Origin: Pseudomonas sp. ISL-84
GTDB taxonomy: Bacteria > Bacillota > Bacilli > Bacillales > Cytobacillaceae
Assembly (NCBI GenBank): GCA_018613035.1
Contig: JAGGRA010000014.1
Span: 1 to 64,000, forward strand
Direction: 5' to 3'
DNA: 64,000 bases
In this document: positions 53,649 through 62,242 of the stretch, in pieces
Numbering within the stretch: position 1 is the first letter of the stretch
How the letters are laid out: each line of letters starts with the position of its first letter
Translations under genes and position numbers: made by a program
Notes under the pieces: generated by a model
Told to the model about the DNA's origin: nothing
Database searches by the model: none
What the model saw: the letters and a program-made list of their open reading frames with translations, nothing else

Positions 53649-55031
53649 ATGAAAGCCACATGGATATGCCTTATGATAATCATTCAAATCACGGTGTTTG
53701 CTTGTTACCCTGCTCAGGGGCTCGCTCGGCCTGCAAATCTGGAAGAACCTCGAAATGTCATTCTGATGATTGGAGATGGCATGGGAGTCGGGCAAATTGA
53801 GATTGCGAGGGAAATGGAGTACGGGAAAAAAGGCCGGCTGTTCCTCGAGACCCTTCCTCACACTGCACTTGTGCATACCTTTTCTGCCAATAACCTGGTA
53901 ACCGATTCCGCTGCAGGCGGAACGGCGTTGGCGATTGGCAAAAAAACCAATAATGAAATGATTGGAGTCACTCCGGATGGAGCTGAATCAGACAGCATAT
54001 TGGATTTATTTAAAAAGAACGGAAAGAAAGCAGGAGTTATTTCTACAAATACGGTTACAGATGCAACCCCTGCTGCATTTACCGCAAGTGTCCCCAACAG
54101 GTGGTCAGGACAGGAGGAAATAGCCCGTCAGCAGCTGAACAATGAAGTGGATGTACTCATGGGGGGAGGAAGATCCTATTATAGTCCGGAAAAACAGAAT
54201 GGAAAAGATTTAATTAAGGAAGCCATTCAAATGGGTTATACCTATGCAAGCAATCGGGATGAACTGATGCAAGCAAAGGGAAATAAGCTGCTCGGGTTGT
54301 TCAATAATAGTTATATGAATTTTAAGCTGGATCGGCTTCTAATTGGGAGCAAAGAACCAAGTTTAAAAGAAATGACGGAAAAAGCAATCGGTGTTTTGTC
54401 AAATGGGAAAAATGGTTTTTTCCTAATGGCAGAAGGAGCGAGGATTGACCATGCTTCACACGCAGGCGATATTACAAGCATATGGAAAGAAACAATCGAG
54501 TTTGATAAAGCTGTAAAATATGCGGTTGAATGGGCTAAAAATGACGGAGAGACACTCGTACTTGTCGTGGCTGACCATGAAACAATGGGAATTTCTGCCA
54601 CAGAGCCGCTGGATATACAGCATCTGAAAAAAATTAAAGCTACCCCTCAATATATGGTCAGCCAATTTGTGAAGGATCAAAATTCTAGATCTTACAGGGC
54701 TTACAGCATCAAAGAGGTTCTGAAGAAATACGCCAAAATTGAACTAACTGATAAGGAAATTGCAGCTTTTAATGACCATTTGCTAAACTCCGACAATAAA
54801 GTATATCCTCAATACTTGGCAGCCTGGGAGATTGGAAGCCTGATTGCGGAAAGAAACAACGGGGGAATCATTGCAAACAAAGTTAGATCTTTAAGCTCAA
54901 CTGGAGGGCATACAGGCAATATGATTCCTTTATTTGCTTATGGCAAAGGAAGTGAGGTTTTTTCAGGCGTCCTTGATAACACCGATATTCCTAAAAAAAT
55001 TGCATCATTGATGAGATACAAATGGGAATAA
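53649..55031 (+). CDS. Secreted alkaline phosphatase
   Basis: 460-residue phosphomonoesterase of the PhoA family. An N-terminal signal peptide (WICLMIIIQITVFACYPAQG) is followed by the metal motif NVILMIGDGMGVGQ. The nucleophile motif is VTDSAAGGTALA (Ser in DSA). Further metal ligands lie in EGARIDHASHAGD, VVADHETMG and STGGHTGNMIP. Likely role: phosphate scavenging outside the cell. No Pho box was recognised by eye. It is divergent from spoIIIAA and has no counterpart here in B. subtilis. Confidence 0.93.
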   Translation: MKATWICLMIIIQITVFACYPAQGLARPANLEEPRNVILMIGDGMGVGQIEIAREMEYGKKGRLFLETLPHTALVHTFSANNLVTDSAAGGTALAIGKKTNNEMIGVTPDGAESDSILDLFKKNGKKAGVISTNTVTDATPAAFTASVPNRWSGQEEIARQQLNNEVDVLMGGGRSYYSPEKQNGKDLIKEAIQMGYTYASNRDELMQAKGNKLLGLFNNSYMNFKLDRLLIGSKEPSLKEMTEKAIGVLSNGKNGFFLMAEGARIDHASHAGDITSIWKETIEFDKAVKYAVEWAKNDGETLVLVVADHETMGISATEPLDIQHLKKIKATPQYMVSQFVKDQNSRSYRAYSIKEVLKKYAKIELTDKEIAAFNDHLLNSDNKVYPQYLAAWEIGSLIAERNNGGIIANKVRSLSSTGGHTGNMIPLFAYGKGSEVFSGVLDNTDIPKKIASLMRYKWE

Positions 55032-55122
55032 TGCCTGGCTGGTAATTTAATGCGTATTTTATCCCCTTATCCGCCGTACATTCTAGAGAGATATTAAATT
55101 TTGAAAGCGGGGAGAGCATTTC

Positions 55123-55809
55123 ATGTATTATCAGCAGCCATTCGTCCGCCATTCAACCCATTCTGTCAGCCAGGCCAGATCCAAACCCAATATCATGAGA
55201 GTTTCAGGCGAAGGGAAAATAGCAGTCCAGCCAAGCCAGTCCATAGTAACACTCGGAGTTTCAACCGAAGACCAAGTGCTGCAGAAAGCACAGGAGAATA
55301 ATGCACAGGCAATTGCTAACATTAAAAATGCTTTAAATAACATTGGAATATTGGATCAACAAATTCGCACAGCCGATTTTTCGATTTTTCCGCAATATGA
55401 TTTTGTAGATGGGAAACAGGTTTTTCGCGGTTATAAAGTGGAGCATGTGCTTGGCATTACTGTAGATGATATAGAAAATACCGGCCTAGTTGTCGATACG
55501 GCAGTGGACAGCGGTGCCAATCTTGTCAGGGGGATTACTTTTGAAATGGAAAGCCAAAGTTTTTATTATCAGCAGGCATTGACCCTGGCTGTTGCGGATG
55601 CTTATAAGAAGGCCGAAACAATTGCGGCTGCCTTAAGAGTCCAATTAGTCGGGACACCTTTATCAGTAACTGAGGGTGCTTTTGACTTTGAAAGGCCTGT
55701 TCCCTACCAGCCTGCAGCTTTTGTTAAAAGTGAAGTGAGTACACCCATCCAACCGGGAACGATTGATATAACGAGCCGGGTGTCTGCAGAATTTATGTAT
55801 TACAGCTAG
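55123..55809 (+). CDS. SIMPL-domain (DUF541) protein
   Basis: 228-residue SIMPL-domain protein. Family segments are IMRVSGEGKIAVQPSQSIVTLGVSTED at the start, FRGYKVEHVLGITVDDIENTGLVVDTAVDSGANLVRGITF in the middle and a closing TIDITSRVSAEFMY. Relatives include periplasmic oxidative-stress protein and signalling adaptor proteins; the function here is unknown. No signal peptide is evident, unlike many relatives. Ribosome binding site GGGGAGAG. Its 91-base distance from the phosphatase permits co-transcription. Confidence 0.88.
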   Translation: MYYQQPFVRHSTHSVSQARSKPNIMRVSGEGKIAVQPSQSIVTLGVSTEDQVLQKAQENNAQAIANIKNALNNIGILDQQIRTADFSIFPQYDFVDGKQVFRGYKVEHVLGITVDDIENTGLVVDTAVDSGANLVRGITFEMESQSFYYQQALTLAVADAYKKAETIAAALRVQLVGTPLSVTEGAFDFERPVPYQPAAFVKSEVSTPIQPGTIDITSRVSAEFMYYS

Positions 55810-55891
55810 GATGAATTTGACTTATAATTCTCTTCAATATGAAGATAATAAGAGTCTGAACGACAATACGTAACAAGAGAGGTCCTTTAAT

Positions 55892-56059
55892 ATGAATGAA
55901 GAATTGGGAGAATTTTTAAAAAACCAGAAAAAAGGGGACAGGGCCTATCTCGGCGGAACACGAGATAACCAAAAAGCGCCTACTTCCGACCCTGATTATA
56001 ATAACCGCAATGACACCGATATATCACCTGGAGCGGAAGGCAGAAAGTATAAAGGATAA
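55892..56059 (+). CDS. Small hydrophilic protein, 55 residues, unknown
   Basis: A 55-codon ORF starts at ATG 55892, nine bases after GAGAGG, and ends at a strong terminator. It begins MNEELGEFLKNQKKGDRAYL and ends GAEGRKYKG. It is very polar, rich in Asp, Asn, Gly and Lys, and without hydrophobic segments. This composition suggests a disordered small protein, perhaps spore-related, but I do not recognise a family. Its own ribosome binding site and terminator argue that it is real. Confidence 0.7.
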   Translation: MNEELGEFLKNQKKGDRAYLGGTRDNQKAPTSDPDYNNRNDTDISPGAEGRKYKG

Positions 56060-56066
56060 CACAAAA

Positions 56067-56092
56067 AATCCCGAGAAACTCGGGATTTTTTT
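56067..56092. terminator. Bidirectional terminator between the small gene and efp
   Basis: Perfect stem AATCCCGAG-AAA-CTCGGGATT with A6 before it and T7 after it. Serves both convergent genes. Confidence 0.92.
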
Positions 56093-56099
56093 CTAATTA

Positions 56100-56657
56100 T
56101 TATGCACGTGACACATAAGAACCGTCAGTTGTATTGATGATAAGCTTGTCTCCTTCATTAATAAAGAAAGGAACTTGTACAGTAAGACCTGTTTCAAGAG
56201 TAGCAGGCTTTGTTCCGCCTGAAGCTGTATCCCCTTTAATGCCCGGCTCCGTTTCAGTTACTGTCAGCTCAACAGAGTTCGGAAGCTCAATTCCTAGAGA
56301 TTCTCCATGGTAAAGCATGATTGCAACTTCCATATTTTCCTTTAAAAACTTCAATTCGTATTCAATTGAAGCAGCAGGCAATTCAATTTGCTCATAAGAT
56401 TCATTGTCCATGAACACGTGCTGATCCCCATTTGCATATAGATATTGCATTTTGCGGTTGTCAATTTGCGCTTTGGCAACTTTTTCACCGGCACGGAATG
56501 TTTTTTCCTGAATGGCACCTGTGCGAAGGTTACGTAACTTGGAGCGGACAAATGCCGCACCTTTTCCTGGCTTAACATGCTGGAAATCCATTACGCGCCA
56601 AATGCCGTTATCAACTTCAATTGTTAATCCCGTACGAAAATCGTTTACTGAAATCAT
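56100..56657 (-). CDS. efp: Elongation factor P
   Basis: 185-residue three-domain factor that rescues ribosomes stalled at polyproline. The KOW-like N-domain has [22 protein letters not shown] and [18 protein letters not shown], with the conserved Lys of the tip loop at about residue 32. The OB domains follow ([43 protein letters not shown]). Co-oriented with papA, 23 bases away. Confidence 0.97.
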   Translation of the reverse strand: MISVNDFRTGLTIEVDNGIWRVMDFQHVKPGKGAAFVRSKLRNLRTGAIQEKTFRAGEKVAKAQIDNRKMQYLYANGDQHVFMDNESYEQIELPAASIEYELKFLKENMEVAIMLYHGESLGIELPNSVELTVTETEPGIKGDTASGGTKPATLETGLTVQVPFFINEGDKLIINTTDGSYVSRA

Positions 56658-56680
56658 GAATATGTCCTCCTAAAATTCAA

Positions 56681-57742
56681 TTAAAGAATAATCAATTCTT
56701 TGGTAGAATGAGTAAGCGTTTCATTATGATCCTTTGTAATTAATGTATCATCCTCAATGCGGACTCCGCCAAGACCCGGTATGTAAATGCCCGGCTCAAC
56801 TGTTACAACCATGCCAGGTTCAAGAATGACATCGGATTTAAACGACAACCCTGGTCCTTCGTGCACTTCCAATCCAATGCCATGGCCAGTGGAGTGGCCA
56901 AAATATTCTCCAAAGCCTTTTTCGGAAATATAGTCCCGAGTTATAGCATCTGCTTCTTTTCCGCTCATACCCGGTTTGATGCCTTCCATTCCCCGCTCCT
57001 GGGCTTCAAGCACAATATCATAAATTTCTTTCAGCTTATCTTCAGGCTTCCCTACTGCTACTGTACGGGTAATATCTGAAACATAGCCATTATAGTAAGC
57101 GCCGAAATCCAGAGTGACGAAATCTCCTTTTTCGATCACCTTATCGCTTGCCACTCCATGCGGAAGGGCAGAGCGGTGTCCGGATGCTACGATAATATCA
57201 AACGAAGATGAAACTGCACCCGCTTTTCTCATAAAAAATTCTAATTCATTCGATACTTCCAGCTCGGTAATTCCTGGACGAATGACATCTAGAATATGTT
57301 TAAATGCAGCATCTGCTATGTCAGCTGCCACCTTTATTATCTTAATCTCTGATTCGGTCTTAATCAAGCGTAACTTTTCAATTGTCCCGGAAACAGGAAC
57401 AAGTTCGGCTGCAACCGCTTTTTCATAGGTTTTAAAAGCGGAAAAAGTTAAATGGTCCTCTTCAAATCCCAGCTTCTTAATCCCAAGTTGTTTCACCTGT
57501 TCTGCCACTTCTTCAGGAATGGCTCCTGTATGCTTAACAATCTCATAGCCTTCGCATTGTTTTGCAGCCTGCTCAGTATAGCGGAAGTCTGTAATGAATA
57601 ACGCTTTCTCTTCACTGATTAAAACTGCACCTGCTGACCCGGTAAAACCTGTCATGTAACGGCGGTTATAACTGCTTGTAATCAACATTCCATCTATACC
57701 TGATTGCTCGAAGCTTGAGCGCAGTTTCTTTATTTTATCCAT
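56681..57742 (-). CDS. papA: Xaa-Pro aminopeptidase (M24 family)
   Basis: 353-residue creatinase/aminopeptidase P family enzyme, equivalent to YqhT. The N-terminal creatinase-like domain is followed by the pita-bread metallopeptidase fold. Metal ligands are in [20 protein letters not shown] (two Asp), [16 protein letters not shown] (His) and [19 protein letters not shown] (two Glu). It releases N-terminal residues preceding proline. It overlaps aroQ and neighbours efp, two genes tied to proline-rich sequences. Confidence 0.94.
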   Translation of the reverse strand: MDKIKKLRSSFEQSGIDGMLITSSYNRRYMTGFTGSAGAVLISEEKALFITDFRYTEQAAKQCEGYEIVKHTGAIPEEVAEQVKQLGIKKLGFEEDHLTFSAFKTYEKAVAAELVPVSGTIEKLRLIKTESEIKIIKVAADIADAAFKHILDVIRPGITELEVSNELEFFMRKAGAVSSSFDIIVASGHRSALPHGVASDKVIEKGDFVTLDFGAYYNGYVSDITRTVAVGKPEDKLKEIYDIVLEAQERGMEGIKPGMSGKEADAITRDYISEKGFGEYFGHSTGHGIGLEVHEGPGLSFKSDVILEPGMVVTVEPGIYIPGLGGVRIEDDTLITKDHNETLTHSTKELIIL

Positions 57743-58190
57743 GATTATCCTCTCCCTTTAAAAGATCCATTAAGGCATAAAAAGCCAGTTCATAGCCCTT
57801 AAATCCCAGTCCGACAATTTGTCCATGTGCCACAGGGGCAATCACAGATGTATGGCGGAATTCTTCACGGGCATGAACATTCGATATATGTACTTCGATC
57901 ACAGGAACCCGGATTCCTGCTATGGCATCCCTTATTGCATAACTGTAGTGGGTAAATGCTCCAGGATTAAATATAATACCTTTTGTTCCATCTTCATTGG
58001 CAAGATGAAGCCTGTCTATTAATTCGCCTTCATGGTTGGACTGAAAACAAGACACTTCTGTCTGGTGTGCACCGCCCAATGATTTGATGTTTTCTTCCAG
58101 ATGCTCAAGAGTTTCATTACCATAAACGCCTGGTTCCCGCTTCCCAAGCAAATTTAAATTTGGCCCATTTAACAGGAGTATCTTCCTCAT
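57735..58190 (-). CDS. aroQ: 3-dehydroquinate dehydratase, type II
   Basis: 151-residue dodecameric enzyme of the shikimate pathway. Landmarks are [19 protein letters not shown] (with the catalytic Tyr), [34 protein letters not shown] and [14 protein letters not shown]. The start at ATG 58190 is six bases after GAGGGGG. TTG 58196 directly abuts that sequence and is unlikely. Confidence 0.95.
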   Translation of the reverse strand: MRKILLLNGPNLNLLGKREPGVYGNETLEHLEENIKSLGGAHQTEVSCFQSNHEGELIDRLHLANEDGTKGIIFNPGAFTHYSYAIRDAIAGIRVPVIEVHISNVHAREEFRHTSVIAPVAHGQIVGLGFKGYELAFYALMDLLKGEDNHG

Positions 58191-58286
58191 AATCAACCCC
58201 CTCTTACTTAGTTGCTAATGGGCTTCTTTTTTGGAAAACAGTATGAATGAAATCGTCTTCCTTGCATCCCGAATCCAAGTTTAAAA

Positions 58287-58309
58287 AGAATGTCCATTAA
58301 GAACATTCT
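58287..58309 (-). terminator. Terminator downstream of yqhR
   Basis: 7-bp stem AGAATGT / ACATTCT with a 9-nt loop, followed on the minus strand by TTTTAAAC. The 313-base gap between yqhR and aroQ holds this hairpin and otherwise nondescript AT-rich sequence. Confidence 0.6.
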
Positions 58310-58503
58310 AACATAATGTGGAACTTCATACAGTTAAGATGTTTTTACTAAAAGAGGGAAGGCCGCATAAGATAAGGCATTCCCTGTTTGGCATTTGGCT
58401 GGTATGATACAAATCGGGAAACAGCTTTAAAAAGTGCTTTCTAACACTGAAAATTAAATATGGAGCTGCTTTATGAGGGCTATTTCCCATTCTCCACAAT
58501 TGC

Positions 58504-59034
58504 TTACGGAAACTCCGGATCAGTCCGGGCCTTCTTCTCATCCTCGCTTTTCCCGCGAAGTTCATGGGCTTCATATGAAATGGAATACCCCACAAACACT
58601 CCAAATAAAAGATAAAAACATATGGATGTGATAATCGTATTTCGCTCCAATTCCCAGAATGGGCTGATGCCAGGGAATATCGGATTTAATACAAAAAATA
58701 CAATTAAGAAAAGGGCAATTCCATAGGCGGCCCCAACAAAGATGCTTTCAAACTTCCGCAGCGCTGCATAATAAATAAGTGCGGCAACAATTGAAATGCC
58801 TCCGATCAGGAGAATCGAAATCACTGTTCCCAACCACCCCTCTTTCCACGCCCCTATCGTCCAGGGTTCGAGAATGACATTAGGGCGTATTTCTGTAAAA
58901 TTGAATACATAAGCCAAATAGGCCAGTCCGCTCCACAGAATGCCTCCGATCAAACCAGTAATCACGACCATAGCCATAAAAGACATCGGTTTTTCTCTCT
59001 GATTTTGTTCCAATTGCTCTTTTTCTTCTGCCAT
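58504..59034 (-). CDS. yqhR: Conserved membrane protein YqhR
   Basis: 176-residue membrane protein with four hydrophobic segments (VVITGLIGGILWSGLAYLAYVF; VISILLIGGISIVAALIYYAAL; GIALFLIVFFVLNPIF; IITSICFYLLFGVFVGYSI) between charged ends. It matches YqhR of Bacillales in size, topology and position next to aroQ. Function unknown. Confidence 0.88.
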   Translation of the reverse strand: MAEEKEQLEQNQREKPMSFMAMVVITGLIGGILWSGLAYLAYVFNFTEIRPNVILEPWTIGAWKEGWLGTVISILLIGGISIVAALIYYAALRKFESIFVGAAYGIALFLIVFFVLNPIFPGISPFWELERNTIITSICFYLLFGVFVGYSISYEAHELRGKSEDEKKARTDPEFP

Positions 59035-59522
59035 TTATGCCACCTCCATTTCCTATTATGTCCACCCGCATTTATTCCTTTGCATCAGATTGTAAATTAT
59101 ATTTAAATCGATTGTTGGCGGAAAAAAAAAAGAGATTTTTTTTATGATATTTCCCTTTGGATAGAGGTTTTATCAGTTTTTAAGTAGAATAAAATAAGTA
59201 TACGAATATAAATTTCAATTGCTTCCTACCCAATTCAACCCATTTCTCTAAAAGGGGTTCCGGGACTGCAGAATCGTGCATAAATTTAAGTAAGAATACG
59301 GGTTGCCTTGGAAATGTGCAAGCCTATCTTGATTTAGATCTGCCTGGTAGAAAAAAATGCCAGGTAAATACGATAAACATGACATTCATTCGTTTAAAAT
59401 GTAAAGAAATAGGAAAAGAAAAAACTGAGGACAACTTTTAATGAAGAAATTACTTAAATCTTTGTATATATAGTTTAAAAGCTTAGAAATTTGCTCATCA
59501 TGCTTTTAGGGAGGTGGCTTTC
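59035..59522. other. 488-base intergenic region without a recognised gene
   Basis: AT-rich sequence between the divergent yqhR and yqhP-like genes. In B. subtilis yqhQ lies here; it is absent. Visible features are a hairpin CCTGG/CCAGG (59341-59370 region) and a GTTTAA-N14-GGAAAA pair that weakly recalls a sigma-B promoter. A 10-codon ORF (MKKLLKSLYI, starting near 59441) has GAGGA upstream. None is strong. Confidence 0.5.
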
Positions 59523-59900
59523 TTGAAAAATCGGATTTCATTTTATATTGTCTCCGGGCTTATAATTCTTGCTGCCCTTGGAGTTACCGTCAGCCTGATC
59601 TCAGATCCTGCCGGTTTTTTGCAGAGAATAGCTGTCATTGTCATCATCGGTGCTGTCATATACTTTCTTTTTCAGCGCATTAACAGAGCTAACCCCTCTA
59701 AGCGTGAGCAGCGGGCTTTTATAAGGGCAGCCAAAAAATCTAAAAAACGCTTTAATTATAAAGAAGCAGGTTCAGCCAACGGCAAAAAGGCGTCCCTTGG
59801 TTCCCTTACTTCAATAAAAAAATCTAAGAAAAAGTCTTCTCCACATTTGACTGTCATAGAAGGCAAAAAAGGCAAAAAGAAAAATCGAGCATCCCTTTAA
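59523..59900 (+). CDS. yqhP: YqhP-like small membrane protein (SA1362 family)
   Basis: 125-residue protein with two N-terminal membrane helices (FYIVSGLIILAALGVTVSLI and IAVIVIIGAVIYFLFQRI) and a long, very basic cytoplasmic tail rich in Lys (AAKKSKKRF, SIKKSKKKS, KKGKKKNR). TTG 59523 lies eight bases after GGAGG. An in-frame GTG at 59514 overlaps that site and is rejected. Position and topology fit B. subtilis YqhP. Function unknown. Confidence 0.8.
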   Translation: MKNRISFYIVSGLIILAALGVTVSLISDPAGFLQRIAVIVIIGAVIYFLFQRINRANPSKREQRAFIRAAKKSKKRFNYKEAGSANGKKASLGSLTSIKKSKKKSSPHLTVIEGKKGKKKNRASL

Positions 59901-59925
59901 TAAAGGGCTCGATTTTTTGTTTTTT
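59881..59925. terminator. Bidirectional terminator between yqhP and yqhO
   Basis: Two-part stem: outer AAAATCGAG / CTCGATTTT and inner CCCTTT-AAT-AAAGGG. TTGTTTTTTTAATC follows. It overlaps the yqhP stop codon. Confidence 0.85.
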
Positions 59926-59931
59926 TAATCT

Positions 59932-60825
59932 TTAGTAGCTCCATCTTGAGAAAAATCGCTCCGCACATTGCCTTCCATGCTCAAGCAAATCCCTTTTCTT
60001 TTGGTCAGTTAGCTCAAATTCGGCGGTCAGCACCCCATCAGTTGGGATAAATATTATATTTTGCGCGTGTTTTCTTGAAATGTATCGTGCATCATGCGCA
60101 TCCTTCATGGTTTCGAAAAGGGCTTCATACATCTGTATCGCATTCGCAATCTTATTCGGCGGCCGTTCACTTAGGTTATGGCTTAGTTTAACCCCCAATA
60201 CAGGCCTGATTTTTTTCACATTTTCCCTATCAAATAACCACATCGGAAAATTGCTCAAAACTCCTCCATCAACGATTACACTTGTGCTGCTGTATGCCTG
60301 CATTTTTACTGGCTCAAAAAAATAAGGAAGACTGCAGCTCATACGGATTGCCCTGGCCACCGGGAAAGAGCCCGGATCGATTCCATATTGAACAAGATCA
60401 TCGGGCAAAACAACAAGCCGGCCATTAGTCAGGTCGGAGGCTATTACTCTTAATGACTGTGGCGGCAGGTCTGCAAATGTTCTTATACCTCTTGCAGCCA
60501 GCTTTTCAGCCATCCAATTCTCCAGTTCCACACCTTTGTAAAGTCCTAATCGCCAATAGAGGAGAAGCCATTTAGTGACAGAGAAGGGTATGAATGTCTT
60601 TCTTTCATCAAGAAACTTTTTTACATCAAGTTCATCCACAAGCTGATAAATTTCGTCACTTGTATATCTGGCAGCGATTAATGCTGCAACGATGGAGCCT
60701 GCACTCGTTCCGGCTACCCGTTTGAATTGGAACCCCCGTTTTTGGACTGCGTCATATGCACCGATTAAAGCAAAACCCTTAATTCCTCCTCCTGAAAAAA
60801 CACCGTCTATATACATGTAAGCCAC
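59932..60825 (-). CDS. yqhO: Patatin-like phospholipase (YqhO)
   Basis: 297-residue patatin-fold hydrolase. The oxyanion motif is GVFSGGGIKGFALIGA. The nucleophile elbow is RVAGTSAGSIVAALIA (Ser ~41). The second member of the catalytic dyad is VIVDGGVLSNFP (Asp). No signal peptide. Likely lipid acyl hydrolase activity; the physiological substrate is unknown. Its upstream region (60826-60999) shows no clear promoter. Confidence 0.9.
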   Translation of the reverse strand: MAYMYIDGVFSGGGIKGFALIGAYDAVQKRGFQFKRVAGTSAGSIVAALIAARYTSDEIYQLVDELDVKKFLDERKTFIPFSVTKWLLLYWRLGLYKGVELENWMAEKLAARGIRTFADLPPQSLRVIASDLTNGRLVVLPDDLVQYGIDPGSFPVARAIRMSCSLPYFFEPVKMQAYSSTSVIVDGGVLSNFPMWLFDRENVKKIRPVLGVKLSHNLSERPPNKIANAIQMYEALFETMKDAHDARYISRKHAQNIIFIPTDGVLTAEFELTDQKKRDLLEHGRQCAERFFSRWSY

Positions 60826-60999
60826 TCCTGTCGATGTACTTACTAATAGAGGAACTCTTACTTATACATCTTTAATCAGGAGCTTTTTAAAATAGTACGG
60901 CTGACAAGCAGAATTTCCTGCCGATTAGGAATTTGTAAAATAGGAGGTTATTATAGCGTAAAAACTCCACTGCATCCTGTTTCATTTTCGCATTTATGT

Positions 61000-62025
61000 T
61001 TAGGTGAAATATTGGACTTCTGCTTCCGGAAAGAAGGAATGGACATATTCCCTGATCGTGTTCTCCAGTTCTTTAGCTTCTTCCGTTGGATATACATATT
61101 TACCGATTCCATATCTTCCCCATTTATACTTGCGCTTTTCTTCATCCATCTCAAGCTTGGATTTAGGATAGCGCTTTTCAATTACCTTTTTGGCTGGTTT
61201 GGTAAATCTATGCTGAATCAATTCGAAGGTCAACCCTTGAAGATTGATGCCTTCAAGCGATTTGCTTAATCTTTGAAAAAGTTCAAGATAGCCTTCACGC
61301 CAATCTTCATGCATATAAATAGGCGCAACGATAAAACCCAGCGGATACCCTGCGTTTGCCACTTTTCGGGCAGCTTCAAGCCTGTCATCAAAAGAAGAAG
61401 TACCCGGCTCAAAATTTTTGATTACGTAACGTGAATTGACGCTAAAACGAAAGCGGGTTTTTCCATTATGGTTAGCATCAAGCAGGTGGTCTACATGATG
61501 GTACTTCGTCACAAAGCGAAGCTGGCCAAATTCTGTTTGGCCAATAAATTCAATTGTTTTTTTCAAAGAATGTGTCAAATGATCAATCCCGACGATATCG
61601 GATGTACACGCTGCTTCAAAACGTGTTAACTCAGGTTTTCTTTCCTCCATATATTTCGTCGCCTGGTCAAATATTTCTTCCAGGTTCACATACGTACGTA
61701 TATAAGGCTTGCTGCCAAGTGTCGTTTGCAAATAGCAGTAATGGCAATGGCCCATGCAGCCGGTAGCGAGCGGAATGGCGTATTCGGCTGAAGGCTTTGA
61801 GGTATCAAATTTCAGGGTTCTTCTTATACCCACAACTAATGTGGATTTTGCATTGCGGTATTTCTGCAATTCATTGTCGCCGGGAATATTTCTTACCTGG
61901 TTGTGGGAAGTCGTCTCCCTAATTTCGATATTCATTTTTTCAAACTTCTCCTTCAGCTCTCTGCCTAAAGGATATTCCAATGCCTGGGGTTCAATATAAA
62001 CAAGCTGCGGGATAAAAGGATTCAT
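61000..62025 (-). CDS. splB: Spore photoproduct lyase
   Basis: 341-residue radical SAM enzyme that reverses the spore photoproduct (5-thyminyl-5,6-dihydrothymine) during germination. The iron-sulfur motif is CMGHCHYC (Cys 90, 94, 97). The H-atom donor Cys is at residue 140 in FEAACTSDIVGIDH. TKPAKKVIEKRYPKSKLEMDEEKRKYKWGRYGIGKY closes the fold. ATG 62025 follows GTGAGG by six bases; the frame is open for four more codons. A sigma-G-like -10 (CATACTA) lies about 80 bases upstream, without a convincing -35. No splA is adjacent. Confidence 0.95.
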   Translation of the reverse strand: MNPFIPQLVYIEPQALEYPLGRELKEKFEKMNIEIRETTSHNQVRNIPGDNELQKYRNAKSTLVVGIRRTLKFDTSKPSAEYAIPLATGCMGHCHYCYLQTTLGSKPYIRTYVNLEEIFDQATKYMEERKPELTRFEAACTSDIVGIDHLTHSLKKTIEFIGQTEFGQLRFVTKYHHVDHLLDANHNGKTRFRFSVNSRYVIKNFEPGTSSFDDRLEAARKVANAGYPLGFIVAPIYMHEDWREGYLELFQRLSKSLEGINLQGLTFELIQHRFTKPAKKVIEKRYPKSKLEMDEEKRKYKWGRYGIGKYVYPTEEAKELENTIREYVHSFFPEAEVQYFT

Positions 62026-62127
62026 GGGTAACCTCACTTCTTATGTTAGTCGATTTGTTCAACGAACCTTTACTTCTTAATGGTTGACTGAACCTGATAA
62101 CACTAGTATGAGCAAAATCCCCAAGCA

Positions 62128-62161
62128 GCAAAAAAAGAAGATGGAACAATTATTTCCATCT
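62128..62161 (-). terminator. Terminator of the ribonucleotide reductase gene
   Basis: 7-bp stem AGATGGA / TCCATCT. On the minus strand it is followed by TCTTTTTTTGC. About 80 bases after the stop codon. Confidence 0.8.
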
Positions 62162-62242
62162 CCTTTGGTAATTCTTTTTTATTTGGCTGTTATCGCAAAC
62201 TTAGTTGCTTTTTATACCTTACGCTCCATCAACTTTACCTAA

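Noticed and set aside
53616-53876. Minus-strand ORF over the start of the phosphatase gene
   Set aside because: Antisense to a clear signal peptide and metal-binding motif; no ribosome binding site.
58326-58604. 92-codon minus-strand ORF overlapping the end of yqhR
   Set aside because: It overlaps yqhR in another frame, has no ribosome binding site and resembles no family.
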